From Streptomyces sp. NBC_00433 (lineage in GTDB: Bacteria; Actinomycetota; Actinomycetes; Streptomycetales; Streptomycetaceae), in the NCBI GenBank assembly GCA_036015235.1, contig CP107926.1, positions 1,612,001 to 1,676,000 of the forward strand: DNA of 64,000 nt, written 5' to 3'. Numbering within the stretch: position 1 is the stretch's first letter; the number at the start of each line of letters is the position of its first letter. The position numbers were made by a program, and so were the translations under genes. Below are positions 18,673-30,738 of the stretch, piece by piece. Under the pieces are notes generated by a model, which did not search any database, was not told the DNA's origin, and saw nothing but the letters and a program-made list of their open reading frames with translations.

Positions 18673-19753
18673 CACGCCCCGCCCGGTCCGCCCCGGAACG
18701 GGTCCGCCCCGGCACCACCGGCGTGCCGGCCGCAGCGGGCCGGTCCCGGTCGGGCAGGTGCCGGGTGGCGGCGGGGCGGGACGGCGGGGTGGCCGCGTCG
18801 AAAAGGGCGTCGACGTCCTGGGCGGCAAGGGCGGTGGTGGCGCAGCAGGCCGTCATGAGGACCGCGACGGTGGCGACCAGTGGGCGGCGGGCGGGCCGGC
18901 GCGGTGCCAGCAGGGCGGTGACGCGCTGCGGGACCGGGCCGGAGGTGGCCGCGAGTGGCTGCTCCGGAGGGCGTTTGGTCGCAAGGGCCGCCCGTGCGAT
19001 GGCCCGCGCGACGAGCGGGCGGCCTCCTACGACGTCGGCCGCCGCCTCGTCGGCCCAGCGTTCCAGTGTGAAGGCGCCCGCCTTTGCCAGCGGGTGCAGC
19101 AGCGGGTTCACCGCCGCGGAGACCTGGAGGACGAGCAGGAAGAGGTGGTGATGGTGCCGCAGATGGGCGCGCTCGTGCGCCAGCAGCGCCTGCCGCTCGT
19201 CCCGGGACAGTACGCGGAGCATCCCGGACGAGACCACGACCCTGCCGGGAGTCCCCGGCAGGGCGAAGGCGGTCGGCGCGGGATCGTCCACGACCGCCAG
19301 ATCCCCGGCGGCAGGCAGATCGCGGCACTCGCGCCACATGCCGACCAGCACGGTGATACGGCGCCACGACGCGACGACCAGCGCGGCGGCGCAGCCGATC
19401 AGGGCCAGGGCGCATGCCGCGCCCACCGGCCGGTCGAAGGGGGCGTGCGCGGCCAGCACGTGCGGGGACCAGCGCCCGGCCTCGGCCACCTCGGGGATCT
19501 GGCCGACGATCGTGGAGCCGATCATCGCCAGGCCCGCGGCCCACACCCCGGTCGAAACGACGGCGGCGGACACCAGCAGCCACGCCGCGGACCTGGGCGG
19601 CAGCAAATCGCGGAGCCATGGCGCGATCAGCGCCAGGAGCGTGCCGACCATCAGAGGCGCGCACAGGCCGAAGCCGGTGCCGCTCACGTCCACACCGTCC
19701 GTGCCGGTACCGGCCCGCCCCCGGGACAGCTGGAGCACCCTCCCGGACCGCAC
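18614..19753 (-). CDS. M56-family (BlaR1-like) membrane metallopeptidase
   Basis: 379 aa from GTG 19753, which has GAGGGGGG 6 nt upstream; an in-frame GTG at 19693 is an alternative. Helices near LMVGTLLALIAPWL, AAWLLVSAAVVSTGVWAAGL and CALALIGCAAALVVASW precede the zinc motif HERAH (in LLAHERAHLRHHHH) and the downstream Glu of ERWADEAAAD. A last helix is followed by a short Pro/Arg-rich tail; no penicillin-binding domain is present. Downstream of the BlaI gene by 46 nt, forming the usual repressor/protease pair. Confidence 0.88.
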   Translation of the reverse strand: MRSGRVLQLSRGRAGTGTDGVDVSGTGFGLCAPLMVGTLLALIAPWLRDLLPPRSAAWLLVSAAVVSTGVWAAGLAMIGSTIVGQIPEVAEAGRWSPHVLAAHAPFDRPVGAACALALIGCAAALVVASWRRITVLVGMWRECRDLPAAGDLAVVDDPAPTAFALPGTPGRVVVSSGMLRVLSRDERQALLAHERAHLRHHHHLFLLVLQVSAAVNPLLHPLAKAGAFTLERWADEAAADVVGGRPLVARAIARAALATKRPPEQPLAATSGPVPQRVTALLAPRRPARRPLVATVAVLMTACCATTALAAQDVDALFDAATPPSRPAATRHLPDRDRPAAAGTPVVPGRTRSGADRAGRVSSVPSPVARRARAGRPSG

Positions 19754-19799
19754 CGGAACCCCCCTCGCCCGGCTGCGCGACCGTCCGTGTCCGGCACGG

Positions 19800-20228
19800 T
19801 CAGTCCTGCGTGCCGGAAGGGCGCGTGGCGCCGTCGGTGGGGTGGGGACCCGTCATGTGGTCGCGCAGCAGCTGTTCCAGCAGCCTCTCGTCCTCGTCCG
19901 GCAGTTCGGAGACGAAGCGTGCCAGCACCGCGGCGCGGTCCCCGCCGTGCTCGAGCAGATCCCGCATCCCGGCCGCCGCATGCCCGGCCTCGTCGCGCAC
20001 GGGCGAGTAGAGGTAGCTGCGCCCCGCACGCTTCCTGGTGACCAGCCCCTTGTCGTACAGCCGGATCAGGATCGTGAGCACGGTGGTGTAGGCGGGATCG
20101 CCCGCGACCTGCTCGCGTACGGCGCCCGCACCGACCGGCTCACCGGCCGCCCACAGCGCCGCGAGCACCTCGTTCTCCAACTCGCCCGGCGCGCGTCGCC
20201 CGGCCGCCGCGCCCTCCTGCCTGCTCAC
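19800..20228 (-). CDS. BlaI/MecI/CopY-family repressor
   Basis: 142 aa from GTG 20228 with GAGGGG 7 nt upstream. The winged helix LENEVLAALWAAGEPVGAGA, then TTVLTILIRLYDKGLVTRKRAGRSYLYSP, is diagnostic of the family. The C-terminal helices mediate dimerisation and carry the usual protease-sensitive stretch. Likely regulates itself and the M56 gene; the CTAC/GTAG palindromes before both COG4705 genes are further candidate targets. Confidence 0.92.
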   Translation of the reverse strand: MSRQEGAAAGRRAPGELENEVLAALWAAGEPVGAGAVREQVAGDPAYTTVLTILIRLYDKGLVTRKRAGRSYLYSPVRDEAGHAAAGMRDLLEHGGDRAAVLARFVSELPDEDERLLEQLLRDHMTGPHPTDGATRPSGTQD

Positions 20229-20229
20229 A

Positions 20230-20513
20230 TCGCCGCCCCTCGTAGAAGGAACCAGATTACTACCGTGCAGGGAAGCCGCTCCGGCCACGGCCGCCGGACC
20301 ACCCCGCCACAGGCGGTGTGCCGTGGCCACGCAGAGGGCCGACGGTGAGGCCGCACGCCTGGCAGCGGTCCGGCAGCCCGGGGAGCGCGGCCAGGGCGGT
20401 GCGCCACGAGCCGGTGGCGGAGGTGCAGTCGGAGTCGTGCAGCGGCACGGTGCCTCCGCCGCGCTCCACGCTTTCCCGCCTGCGGCAAGGTGCGGTGCGC
20501 GATCAGCCGGCCC
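20230..20513. other. Upstream region of the repressor gene, no further gene recognised
   Basis: Contains a TACTAC half-site near 20260 that may belong to repressor autoregulation. The remainder is scrambled sequence downstream of an integrase remnant. Confidence 0.35.
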
Positions 20514-20620
20514 CTGCCCGACCGGGGCAGACGACAGTCCGGCAGAGCGACGGCGACAGCTTCTTCCGGGCGCAGGCCCGCGCAGTACATCCCAGCGAAC
20601 AGCCCGACCAGCCGGCGTCT
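20514..20620 (-). pseudogene. Tyrosine-recombinase (phage-type integrase) remnant
   Basis: The reverse strand reads RRLVGLFAGMYCAGLRPEEA and then VALPDCRLPRSG, the conserved ALRPEEA block around the first catalytic Arg of Streptomyces-type integrases. Reading sense is lost soon after, and the other side is cut by the IS end at 20625. Confidence 0.55.
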
Positions 20621-20624
20621 GCGG

Positions 20625-20863
20625 GTGCCGATAAATCATCCGTCCAGGTCACGGACTTGATCGCCGATCTCCGGCTGTCCTGCCCTCACCTCAAACTCTT
20701 CATCCGCATGGGGCATGGACGGCATCATGATCTGTCGTGCTGCTGCGCCTGGCCTACCTCGCTGCGACCAACGCCTTCGCCCTCCTCCGCCTGCTGCCGA
20801 TGAGCGACCGCGACAAGGACATCGCACCATGCCGCCTGACCAGGCCGGATGATTAATCGGCAC
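20625..20863 (+). mobile_element. 239-bp internally deleted IS copy (copy A), MITE-like
   Basis: The left 200 bp (GTGCCGATAAATCATCCG onward, through the transposase start) are nearly identical to the left end of copy C at 32390. The right 35 bp (GCCGCCTGACCAGGCCGGAT, then GATTAATCGGCAC) match the right end of copy B. The junction falls after the codons for DRDKDI. Terminal repeats GTGCCGATAAATCATCCG and GTGCCGATTAATCATCCG differ at one base. It cuts the 3' end of the DUF1963-like gene. Confidence 0.85.
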
Positions 20864-21398
20864 CCACACTGGCCGAAGCGTGAACCACCGGAGGAGAAAC
20901 CGGTCCTCTCTCTGCGAACTCCCGTATCGTCTCCGGGTCCAGCACGCACGGCCGGGGAACATGCTCGTCGACCTCCACGAACTCCAGCTCCGGCGGCTCG
21001 GCCAGCACCTGTCGAACCTCGGCCGCCGCCCGCCACCGCAACTGGACTGCCGGCCAGCATCCATCGAGGGCGGGCACGGGCAGCCACAGGACCTGGAGCA
21101 CGTCCGTCCCTTCGGGGAAGGGCAGGCCCGGCACGTCCCGCGCATACAGCTGCGCGACCGGGATCAGCGGCTCCTCCCACGTGTCCTCGGACGCCGCCTC
21201 GCCATAGGGCGGCCGCTCAGGATCAAAACGCGGCCACTCCTCATCCGCGGGCCACAACAACGGCCCGCCCACCGAGCTGTCGTGCACCGTCGGTGCCCCC
21301 GGCGTCGGGTGCAGCCGAACCGCCGCCCGCGTCATTCCCCCCAGTTCCGGAAACTCCGCGCCCATATCAACCGGACGCTGCGGCGTCGTACGTGCCAT
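20853..21398 (-). pseudogene. DUF1963-like protein, truncated by IS copy A
   Basis: From ATG 21398 (purine-rich AGAGGGGGAGG just upstream): MARTTPQRPVDMGAEFPELG, then LHPTPGAP, SSVGGPLLWPADEEWP and PLIPVAQLYARDVPGLPFPE. This is the N-terminal half of DUF1963/YwqG-type proteins, in which GG-LLWP-DEEWP is characteristic. The frame runs into the IS right end and stops there at 182 aa, whereas relatives are about twice as long. Confidence 0.7.
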
Positions 21399-21713
21399 GC
21401 CTCCCCCTCTACGACCCGGCACCGCCCCACCAGCGCCGACGCGCCCATCAAACCACCTGCCCCCGACAACATCGGTCTGCGGAACAGCCGCCAACCGGGC
21501 TGCATACAAGGTACCCAGCACCCCACCTGCACCCTGCCCAACGAGCCACCCGAACAGCTGGGATGCCGGATCTCAAACGCGCTCTCAGCTTGGCGTTTAA
21601 CCTCGCACGTCACCCGACCTGCTGATCTGCGGTTCTTTCCGGGACGGCCGAGACGGCCGTTCTCCACGCTTCGAGATGTCGAGTAACGAAGCACGAGAGA
21701 ACGGCCGCTGCGT

Positions 21714-24766
<3,053 letters not shown>

Positions 24767-24797
24767 CTAGTTGAGGAAGGTCAACCGTCCAGCCGAG

Positions 24798-24811
24798 TGT
24801 GAGCGCTAACA
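24798..24811. promoter_or_regulatory. LacI-family operator-like box upstream of GH5
   Basis: TGTGAGCGCTAACA, a near-palindrome around the central AGCGCT typical of LacI/CebR-type operators in actinobacterial sugar regulons. Confidence 0.6.
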
Positions 24812-25077
24812 ATGCTGGACGGAGGCGCCGACCGACAGCATGCAAAGCCCGGTCCGGCGGCGGGAGCAGAGTGCTCCCCTCCGCTCGCGGTGTCAACAAG
24901 GCCACCCCGTGAGGCTCCGCGAGCATCGCGTCGCGGGATGCCGGATCCCCGAACCTCCCTCGGTCGGTCCCTGCACACCTCTTGAGGTTCCGCTGAAGGT
25001 TGTGTCAGTCTCATGTGAACGGTCGCCGGAAGATGTCCCGGTGATGTGTCATGCACTCTCCATCCCCCCACTTTGGA

Positions 25078-25091
25078 GTGTGAGCGCTAAC
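25078..25091. promoter_or_regulatory. Second LacI-type box
   Basis: GTGTGAGCGCTAAC, the same core as the box at 24798, about 280 bp further upstream of GH5. It could serve GH5 by looping or belong to a lost neighbour. Confidence 0.5.
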
Positions 25092-25288
25092 TTAACCGTG
25101 GCGGTCGCGTTCCCGCGGGCCGGGACTGCCTCTACCCCTGCGACGCTAGGAGGGCCCGGTGACCGACCGGGAGTGGACTCAGGGCACCACGTGGGTGGAC
25201 TCGGCCACACGCAACACCGCGGCTGGAATGCGAGGGCCCCATCGCGTGCCCACGCGGCCGGTGGCGCGGGCACCGAGACGGGACGGGG
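25092..25288. other. Intergenic stretch without a recognised gene
   Basis: Between the second LacI-type box and the methyltransferase remnant. No coherent coding frame or hairpin noted. Confidence 0.35.
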
Positions 25289-25588
25289 TCATCGCAGGCG
25301 CGCGAGCATCGCGTAGCCGTGATACAGGCCAGGCGGGACCTGCCCGTTTTCGGGCCGCCAATACGGCTGGAACACGGTGCCGGGCTCCAGCACCTCTATC
25401 TCCCGGCCGGCACGGACTGCGAACCGGTCGATCTCGGGCTTGGTCCGCAGCCGGGTTGTGATCACCGCGCGGTCGTAGTGATCGGCGGCGGCCCGCATCA
25501 TCTTCGGATCGGAATCAGGGCTGGCGTGCGTGATCGCCAGAAGACTGCCGGGAGCAAGCGGCGCGACCAGGTCGCGGACCAGCTCTGC
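25289..25588 (-). pseudogene. C-terminal fragment of a SAM-dependent methyltransferase (SAV2177/PF04672-like)
   Basis: The reverse strand reads LVRDLVAPLAPGSLLAITHA, then TRLRTKPEIDRF, LEPGTVFQPYWRPEN and GYAMLARLR before the stop at 25289. PLAPGS-LAI-H and R-K-EI-RF are conserved in the C-terminal third of actinobacterial S-adenosyl methyltransferases. The N-terminal two thirds, including the SAM site, are missing beyond the IS copy B junction at 25589. Confidence 0.65.
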
Positions 25589-26816
25589 GGGTGCCGATAA
25601 AGCATCCGCCCAGGTCACGACCTTGATCGCTGTCTCCGGCTGTGCCAGCCCCTCACCCCGATGCCCTCGCTGCGAGATCAGCGGCATGATGATCCGTCGT
25701 TCTGCTGCGCCTTGCCTACCTCGCCGCGACCAACGCCTTCGCTTTTCTGCGCCTGCTGCCGATGAGCGACCACGACAAGGACATCGAGATCGTTGCGCTC
25801 CGGCACCAGCTGCTGGTCCTGCAACGTCAGGTCGGCAAGCCCGCCTTCACCGACACCGACCGTGCGATCCTCGCCGGCCCGCTCCACCTCCTACCGATGG
25901 ACAAGCTGCGCCGACTCCTACTGCCGGCCCGCCCCGACACGATCATGCGCCGGCACCGCAACCTGCTCAAACGGCGCCATGCCGCGGCCTGCGTGCCGAA
26001 GCGGCGTGGTCGACCGCCCACCGCCCGCCCGATCCACGCCCTGATCCTGCGCCTCGCCCGAGAAAACAACTCCTGGGGGTATCGCCGGATCCACGGCGAA
26101 CTCGCAGCCCTGGGCATCAAGGTCGCCGCCTCCACCGTCTGGGAAACTCTGAAGGAACACGGCATCACACCCGCGCCGGAACGACAGAGCACGACCTGGG
26201 CAGACTCCCCCGCGCAGCCAGGCCGGCGCCCCGCTCGCCTGCGACTTCTCCGAAACCCGGACCCTGACCGGGACGCACCTGTACGTCTTCGCCGTCATCG
26301 AGCACTCCACCCGGCGCATCCGAATCCTGGGCGCAACCGCACACCCCACCGCGCAACGGGTGGTACAGCTCGGACGCAACCCTCGTCACGGACCTCGAAG
26401 ACGCAGGCAGCAGGGTCAGGTTCCTGATCCCGGACCGCGACTCCAAGTTCACGGCCGCCTTCGACGCCGTACTCGCCGACGCCGGACTCGAGATCGTCAA
26501 AAGTGGTAACCGCATGCCGCGCATGAACTCCATCATGGAGCGCTGGATACAGACCTGCCGGCGCGAACTCCTCGACAGGACCCTGATCTGGAACCAGAGC
26601 CACCTTCTCCACGGGCTTCGTGAGTTCGAGTCCTTCTACAACGAGCACCGACCGCACCGCACCCTGAAGCAAGCCGCTCCGCTCCGCCCACTACCCGAAC
26701 CGAGCAGCGTGCCAAGGCACATCAGACACCTGGAGGTCCGCCGAAGAGACCGACTGGGCGGAACACCTCACGAGTACCAGCACGCCGCCTGACCAGTCCG
26801 GATGATTAATCGGCAC
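25589..26816 (+). mobile_element. IS copy B, near full length (about 1.23 kb)
   Basis: Ends GTGCCGATAAAGCATCCG (left) and CGGATGATTAATCGGCAC (right). The inverted repeat continues outward for 8 more bases (left flank CTCTGCGG, right flank CCGCAGAG), so either the true ends are longer or the target was dyad-shaped. It carries one rve-type transposase gene with frameshifts. It separates a methyltransferase fragment from an NRPS fragment. Confidence 0.85.
25698..26791 (+). pseudogene. Integrase-core (rve) transposase of copy B, frameshifted
   Basis: The GTG start of copy C is GTT here. The N-terminal part ([48 protein letters not shown]) reads well to about 26205. It then shifts (DFSETRTLTGTHLYVFAVIE) and again near 26365 (FLIPDRDSKFTAAFDAVLAD). 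The C-terminus ([40 protein letters not shown]) is intact to the stop. The catalytic D, D, E positions are present but spread over three frames. Family is IS3/IS481-like with a single ORF; exact group not assigned. Confidence 0.85.
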
Positions 26817-26819
26817 CCG

Positions 26820-26911
26820 CAGAGACACTCCGCGCCGCACACCACGGCGGGCGCGGACGGGGTCAGCCGCGCCCACTCCTCGAACAGCGCGTGGACCGAT
26901 CCCTGCGGCAT
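26820..26911 (-). pseudogene. N-terminal fragment of an NRPS adenylation domain
   Basis: From ATG 26911 the reverse strand reads MPQGSVHALFEEWARL, then TPSAPAVVCGAECL, the opening of amino-acid adenylation domains (VHELFEEWA-RTPDAPAVV). It is cut after about 30 codons by the right end of IS copy B. No continuation was found in the window. Confidence 0.6.
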
Positions 26912-26998
26912 GGCGTGAGCCCCCAGTCATCACCGGTGCGGTGGCCCGCAATCCTGCCATCCCGTCGGAAGCCGGGGGCTTTCATGGTGCGATTCGGC

Positions 26999-28270
26999 CT
27001 AGGTACGCCCGTGGCCCTGGTAAAGGTCGAGTTCGCCGTCGAGTTCGACGGCGAGGACGGTGGCGTGGTCGTCAAGGTCCGCGGGCGGTGGGGCGTCGAT
27101 CCAGCTCAGGCCGGGCACGTCCCCGAGGCCACCGGTGACGTGGTGGCGGAGTTCGGTGCCGGTGCCCAGGACGGTGACCCGCCTGATCGTGTTGCGCAGG
27201 CCGCGCAGGGCCAGCGGGCCGCGGGGGGCGTCGTAGCAGATCAGGTAGAGGGTGCGGCGATCGGCGGACAGGGTGCTTGGGCCGTAGTGGTGCCCGGGCG
27301 GCATGCCCGCGACGGTTCCGTGGACGGCGGCGTCGTGCTTGACCTTCCAGGCACCGAGGCCTTCGAGGCGTTCGATCTGCTCGACGGGGATGGTGCCGTC
27401 CTGGCGCGGGCCGACGTCCAGGAGGAGGTTGCCGCCCATCGCGATGGTCTCGGTGAACCAGCGGACCAACTGGCGCACGCTCTTGTGGTGGTGGTCGGTG
27501 TGCTGATAACCCCAGGAGTCGTTGACGGTCAGGCACAGCTCCCAGGGGCCCCGGGGCGGGTGGACCGGCAGACCCTGCTCCGGGGTGGCGTAGTCGCCGC
27601 GCGAGAGCATGCGGGCGTTGAGGACGGTGTCCGGGTTCTCGGCGAGGATCAGGTCGGCGAGCGGGCCGATGCCCCACTGCTCCTCGCTGCGCTCCCATTC
27701 GCCGTCGAACCAGAGCAGGTCGGGACGATAGCGCCGCATCAGCTCGCCGACCTGGCCGTCGCGGTAGGCGAGGTAGCGCTGCCAGGCGGCGGGGTCCTCG
27801 CGGCCGCCGGCCGGAACGACCAGGGGGTGGGTGCGGACGTCGTCGTTCGGCGGCTCGGGGTGGGAGACGCTGGGGTAGTCGGGGTGGTTCCAGTCGGAGT
27901 GGGAGTAGTACAGGCCCACCTTCAGGCCGTATTCGCGCAGGGCCCGCGCGAACGGGCCGACCAGGTCGCGCCCCGCGGGGGTGTGCTCGGCGACGTTGAG
28001 GGTTCCGTATCCGGTGTCCCACAGCGCCACCCCGTCGTGGTGGCGGCTGGTCAGCACCGCGTAGCGTGCGCCGACACGGGCGAAGAGCCCCGCCCATTGC
28101 CGCGGGTCGTAGGCGGCGGCGGTGAAGCCGTCGAGTTGGGCGAGATACTGCTCCCGGCTGAGCCCGCCGTTGAAGAAGGCCCACGATTCGGGGACACCGT
28201 CGACGGCGTAGACGCCGTAGTGGATGAATATGCCGAGCTTGGCGTCGGTGAACCAGGACTGCATGGGCAT
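26999..28270 (-). CDS. GH29 alpha-L-fucosidase
   Basis: 423 aa from ATG 28270 with GAGGAGAG about 10 nt upstream. The frame is open further 5' but without family sequence. No signal peptide, so likely cytoplasmic. Family marks in order: WFTDAKLGIFIHYGVYAVDG at the start, VLTSRHHDGVALWDTGYGT, VGLYYSHSDWNHPDYPS, LLWFDGEWE (GH29 nucleophile Asp in LWFDG) and GGNLLLDVGPRQDGTIP. A small C-terminal beta domain follows. It probably trims fucosylated oligosaccharides imported after cleavage by the neighbouring secreted enzymes. No LacI box was seen directly upstream. Confidence 0.92.
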   Translation of the reverse strand: MPMQSWFTDAKLGIFIHYGVYAVDGVPESWAFFNGGLSREQYLAQLDGFTAAAYDPRQWAGLFARVGARYAVLTSRHHDGVALWDTGYGTLNVAEHTPAGRDLVGPFARALREYGLKVGLYYSHSDWNHPDYPSVSHPEPPNDDVRTHPLVVPAGGREDPAAWQRYLAYRDGQVGELMRRYRPDLLWFDGEWERSEEQWGIGPLADLILAENPDTVLNARMLSRGDYATPEQGLPVHPPRGPWELCLTVNDSWGYQHTDHHHKSVRQLVRWFTETIAMGGNLLLDVGPRQDGTIPVEQIERLEGLGAWKVKHDAAVHGTVAGMPPGHHYGPSTLSADRRTLYLICYDAPRGPLALRGLRNTIRRVTVLGTGTELRHHVTGGLGDVPGLSWIDAPPPADLDDHATVLAVELDGELDLYQGHGRT

Positions 28271-28550
28271 GGGTGGTCGCTCTCCTCGGGCTGCGGTCCG
28301 GCGGTGGAACGGACGAAGAGTACGGCGGGACCGGGGGTCCCGGCCGGTGCCGGCGAACCCGTCACCGGCCGGTGGCCCCGGCCTCGCTGCCCGCAGCTCA
28401 GCCCCACAGCGCGGAAAGCTACCGCACCTGCTCGCCCCGCTGCTCCGCGCCGCCGCCCCCGTGCTGGTTGTTCGAACGCTTGCGTCGCTGCTGGTCACTC
28501 CGCCCGCAATTGCGCGGGGTGCGCGACCGTAGTCCCAGGGAATTGATCGA

Positions 28551-28890
28551 AGCCGCAACGACTCCGGCGCCTTCTACGACCTCACCGCAATGGCCGGCCA
28601 GTGGGCGACCCAGCAGCCGGATCAGCTGCTGGGGAACCTTCTCGATTCACTACGCGCCCGCACCGGCGGCTCCCTCAACGACGAACGACTGCCCGGGGCC
28701 TGACCCACGGCGACATCTCCGCGCATCTGGCCGAGGTCTACGGGGCCAGCATGTCCAAGTCGACGATCTCGACGATTACCGACAACGTCACGGATGGCAT
28801 GGCCGAATGGCAGAACCGGCCCCTCGACCCGGGGCGGTCTACCCGGTCGTCTTCATCGACTGCGTCCATGTGAGGGTGCGCGACGGCTCC
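28551..28890 (+). pseudogene. IS256-family transposase, N-terminal/middle fragment
   Basis: The phrases LTHGDISAHLAEVYGASMSK and STISTITDNVTDGMAEWQNR, then in the next frame VYPVVFIDCVHVRVRDG, are the central part of Mutator/IS256 transposases, with the first catalytic Asp in FIDCVHV. One frameshift lies near 28840. The C-terminal half is absent; a C-terminal half of the same family occurs at 38695-39052. Confidence 0.75.
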
Positions 28891-28968
28891 TTCACCCTCA
28901 CCGGCCAAGGCCTCGGCAAAGTCCTGCGATGTCCGTTTTGGGAGAACGCCGGGTGTGGGGTTTGCTCG

Positions 28969-29475
28969 TCAGCGCAGTGAGTGACGCCGGTGGTGCGCCT
29001 CAGGGAGCCCGAACGTCAGCCCGTTCTCGTCGAGGGCGTTGACGATGGTCAGCCGCTCCTTGGGGAAGAGGAAGCTGAGGTCGACCGCTCCTTGGGCGAC
29101 GTCGTTGCCGGTCCATTCGAGGAGCTCGACGTCCTGGAGGACCTGACCTTGGAGGGCGTGCAGCTCGGGGCGCGCGTCGTGGCGCCACTGCAGGTCGAAG
29201 TCGGGCCAAAGGACCGGCTGGTGGGGGTCGATGCTGTTCCAGGTGATGGAGAGGTCATCGAACTTGTGGTGGTTAAGCTCGACCTGTTCCCCGTCGAAGT
29301 CGAGCAGGACGGGGCAGTCGGGGAACCATTCGTTGTCCTGGAGGTCCCAGACCAGCCAGGCGCGGGTCAGTGCGCGGCCGATGAGCGCGCGCAGCCGGTC
29401 GCCCTGGGTGGCCATGACAGCGTTGCGGCCGGCCAGCCACTGCGGCTGGTAGCTCTCGATCCCGAAGTTGAACAC
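28969..29475 (-). CDS. Conserved-looking hypothetical protein
   Basis: 168 aa from GTG 29475 with AGAGGA 8 nt upstream. The sequence is acidic, soluble and Trp-rich (MFNFGIESYQPQWLAGRNAV; TRAWLVWDLQDNEWFPDCPV; ITWNSIDPHQPVLWPDFDLQ). Codon use is typical and there is no frameshift. It resembles small actinobacterial proteins that measure or bind polar ligands, but no family is recognised. Flanked on both sides by IS remnants (IS256, ISAs1), so its original context is lost. Confidence 0.7.
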   Translation of the reverse strand: MFNFGIESYQPQWLAGRNAVMATQGDRLRALIGRALTRAWLVWDLQDNEWFPDCPVLLDFDGEQVELNHHKFDDLSITWNSIDPHQPVLWPDFDLQWRHDARPELHALQGQVLQDVELLEWTGNDVAQGAVDLSFLFPKERLTIVNALDENGLTFGLPEAHHRRHSLR

Positions 29476-29495
29476 GCGAGGATCCTCTCAGGCCG

Positions 29496-29985
29496 GTGCA
29501 CGCTCCTGAACCTCTGGAACGTCTGGCCGAGGTCCCCGATCCGCGAGCCGCGCGCGGGATACGGCACGCCCTCGTCCATGTCCTAAGCGTTGGCCGCCTC
29601 GTCCGTACTGACCGGAGCGACCTCGCTCCCGGCGATCAGCGCATGGGCCGCCGACGCCCCGCAGTCCGTGCTGGCCGCCCTCGGCGGCCCGCCCGACGTG
29701 CTGACCGGGCACCACCCGGTGCCCGGCGAGGCAACGCTGCGGCGAGTCCTTTCCCGCGTCGACGGCGACGTCCTTGACCAGGCCATCGGACGCTGGCTCG
29801 CCGACCGCCACCGGGCAACCCCGCAGGCCGCCGGCCTGCGCGGGATCGCCGTCGACGGCAAGAGCCTGCGCGGAGCCGCCCGCGCAGGAGGCCGCAAGAT
29901 CCACCTCCTCGCCGCGCTCGACCACACCAGCGGCCTGGTCCTGGCCCAACTCGACGTCGGCGAGAAGACAGTCTGGCGTAGCCCG
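29496..29985 (+). pseudogene. ISAs1-family transposase, N-terminal fragment
   Basis: Reads LERLAEVPDPRAARGIRHAL, then after a frameshift at about 29583 [40 protein letters not shown] and [20 protein letters not shown], followed by [17 protein letters not shown]. The VDGKSLRGA block holds the first catalytic Asp. Homology stops after VGEKT at about 29985; the rest is missing. Confidence 0.78.
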
Positions 29986-30168
29986 ATACCGGTCCGCTCC
30001 GGCTTGCAGGCCGACCAGCCGGGCGCGGCGGAGCCCGGGAACCCGGGCGTCCGCCGCGAGCCGCCGTCTCCGGCGTCCGGTCTTCAGTTCTCGGTCACCG
30101 CCGCCTCAGTCGCCGCCGTTTCGGTCCCCGTGGTTCCGAGTGCGGCGGCTCCCCGGGCGGCCCTGCAG
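29986..30168. other. Short unassigned stretch
   Basis: GC-rich filler between the ISAs1 fragment and the VOC gene stop. No gene recognised. Confidence 0.35.
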
Positions 30169-30603
30169 TCAGGGGGCCTTGGGCGGCCACCCACCCGGAC
30201 GCGTGGTCTGCCCCACCTCGATCAGGTGCCCGTCGGGGTCCCGCAGGAAGCAGCGGATCTCCGGGTAGCCTTTCTCGATCGGCGGCGTGATGAACTCGGC
30301 GCCCCGCGCGGACCATTCTGCGTACACGGCGTGGATGTCCGAGACCCGCAGGTTCAGGAAGCTGCTGACCCGGTCCGGGTCCTGCGGCGTCTCCAGCACG
30401 ACGGTCGGCTTGTCGTCGGTGGGGCCGCCGCCTTCGTTGATGATGATCCAGCCGTTGTGGAACTCGATGATCGACGGGACGCCCGAGCGCAGGGCCCGGC
30501 CGCCGAGGACCTCAGTGTAGAAGCGACGCGAACGTTCGACGTCGGCGGACACGATGAAGTGCGTCATGGCGACGTCGTAGGCGGGCGCGTTCTCGCCGGT
30601 CAC
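30169..30603 (-). CDS. VOC (glyoxalase/dioxygenase superfamily) protein
   Basis: 144 aa from GTG 30603 with GGAGG 5 nt upstream. Two beta-alpha-beta-beta-beta modules are visible: [20 protein letters not shown], then the second module [28 protein letters not shown] and [16 protein letters not shown]. The metal-ligand positions (His in THFIV, Glu in LIEVGQ) are in place. Members include glyoxalases, fosfomycin/bleomycin resistance proteins and epimerases; the substrate cannot be chosen. Divergent from the lysyl-tRNA synthetase remnant. Confidence 0.85.
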   Translation of the reverse strand: MTGENAPAYDVAMTHFIVSADVERSRRFYTEVLGGRALRSGVPSIIEFHNGWIIINEGGGPTDDKPTVVLETPQDPDRVSSFLNLRVSDIHAVYAEWSARGAEFITPPIEKGYPEIRCFLRDPDGHLIEVGQTTRPGGWPPKAP

Positions 30604-30738
30604 AGTGCCTCCGGGGGTTCGTTCGGATGTTCGAGGGAATCAGCTCCCTTCCACAGTACCGATTCGCGGCGGTCTGGGCGGTGTCCCCGGCCCTTCTGCG
30701 AGCCCTGACGCCGACCCCGCCGAAGGAGTCCACCGACC

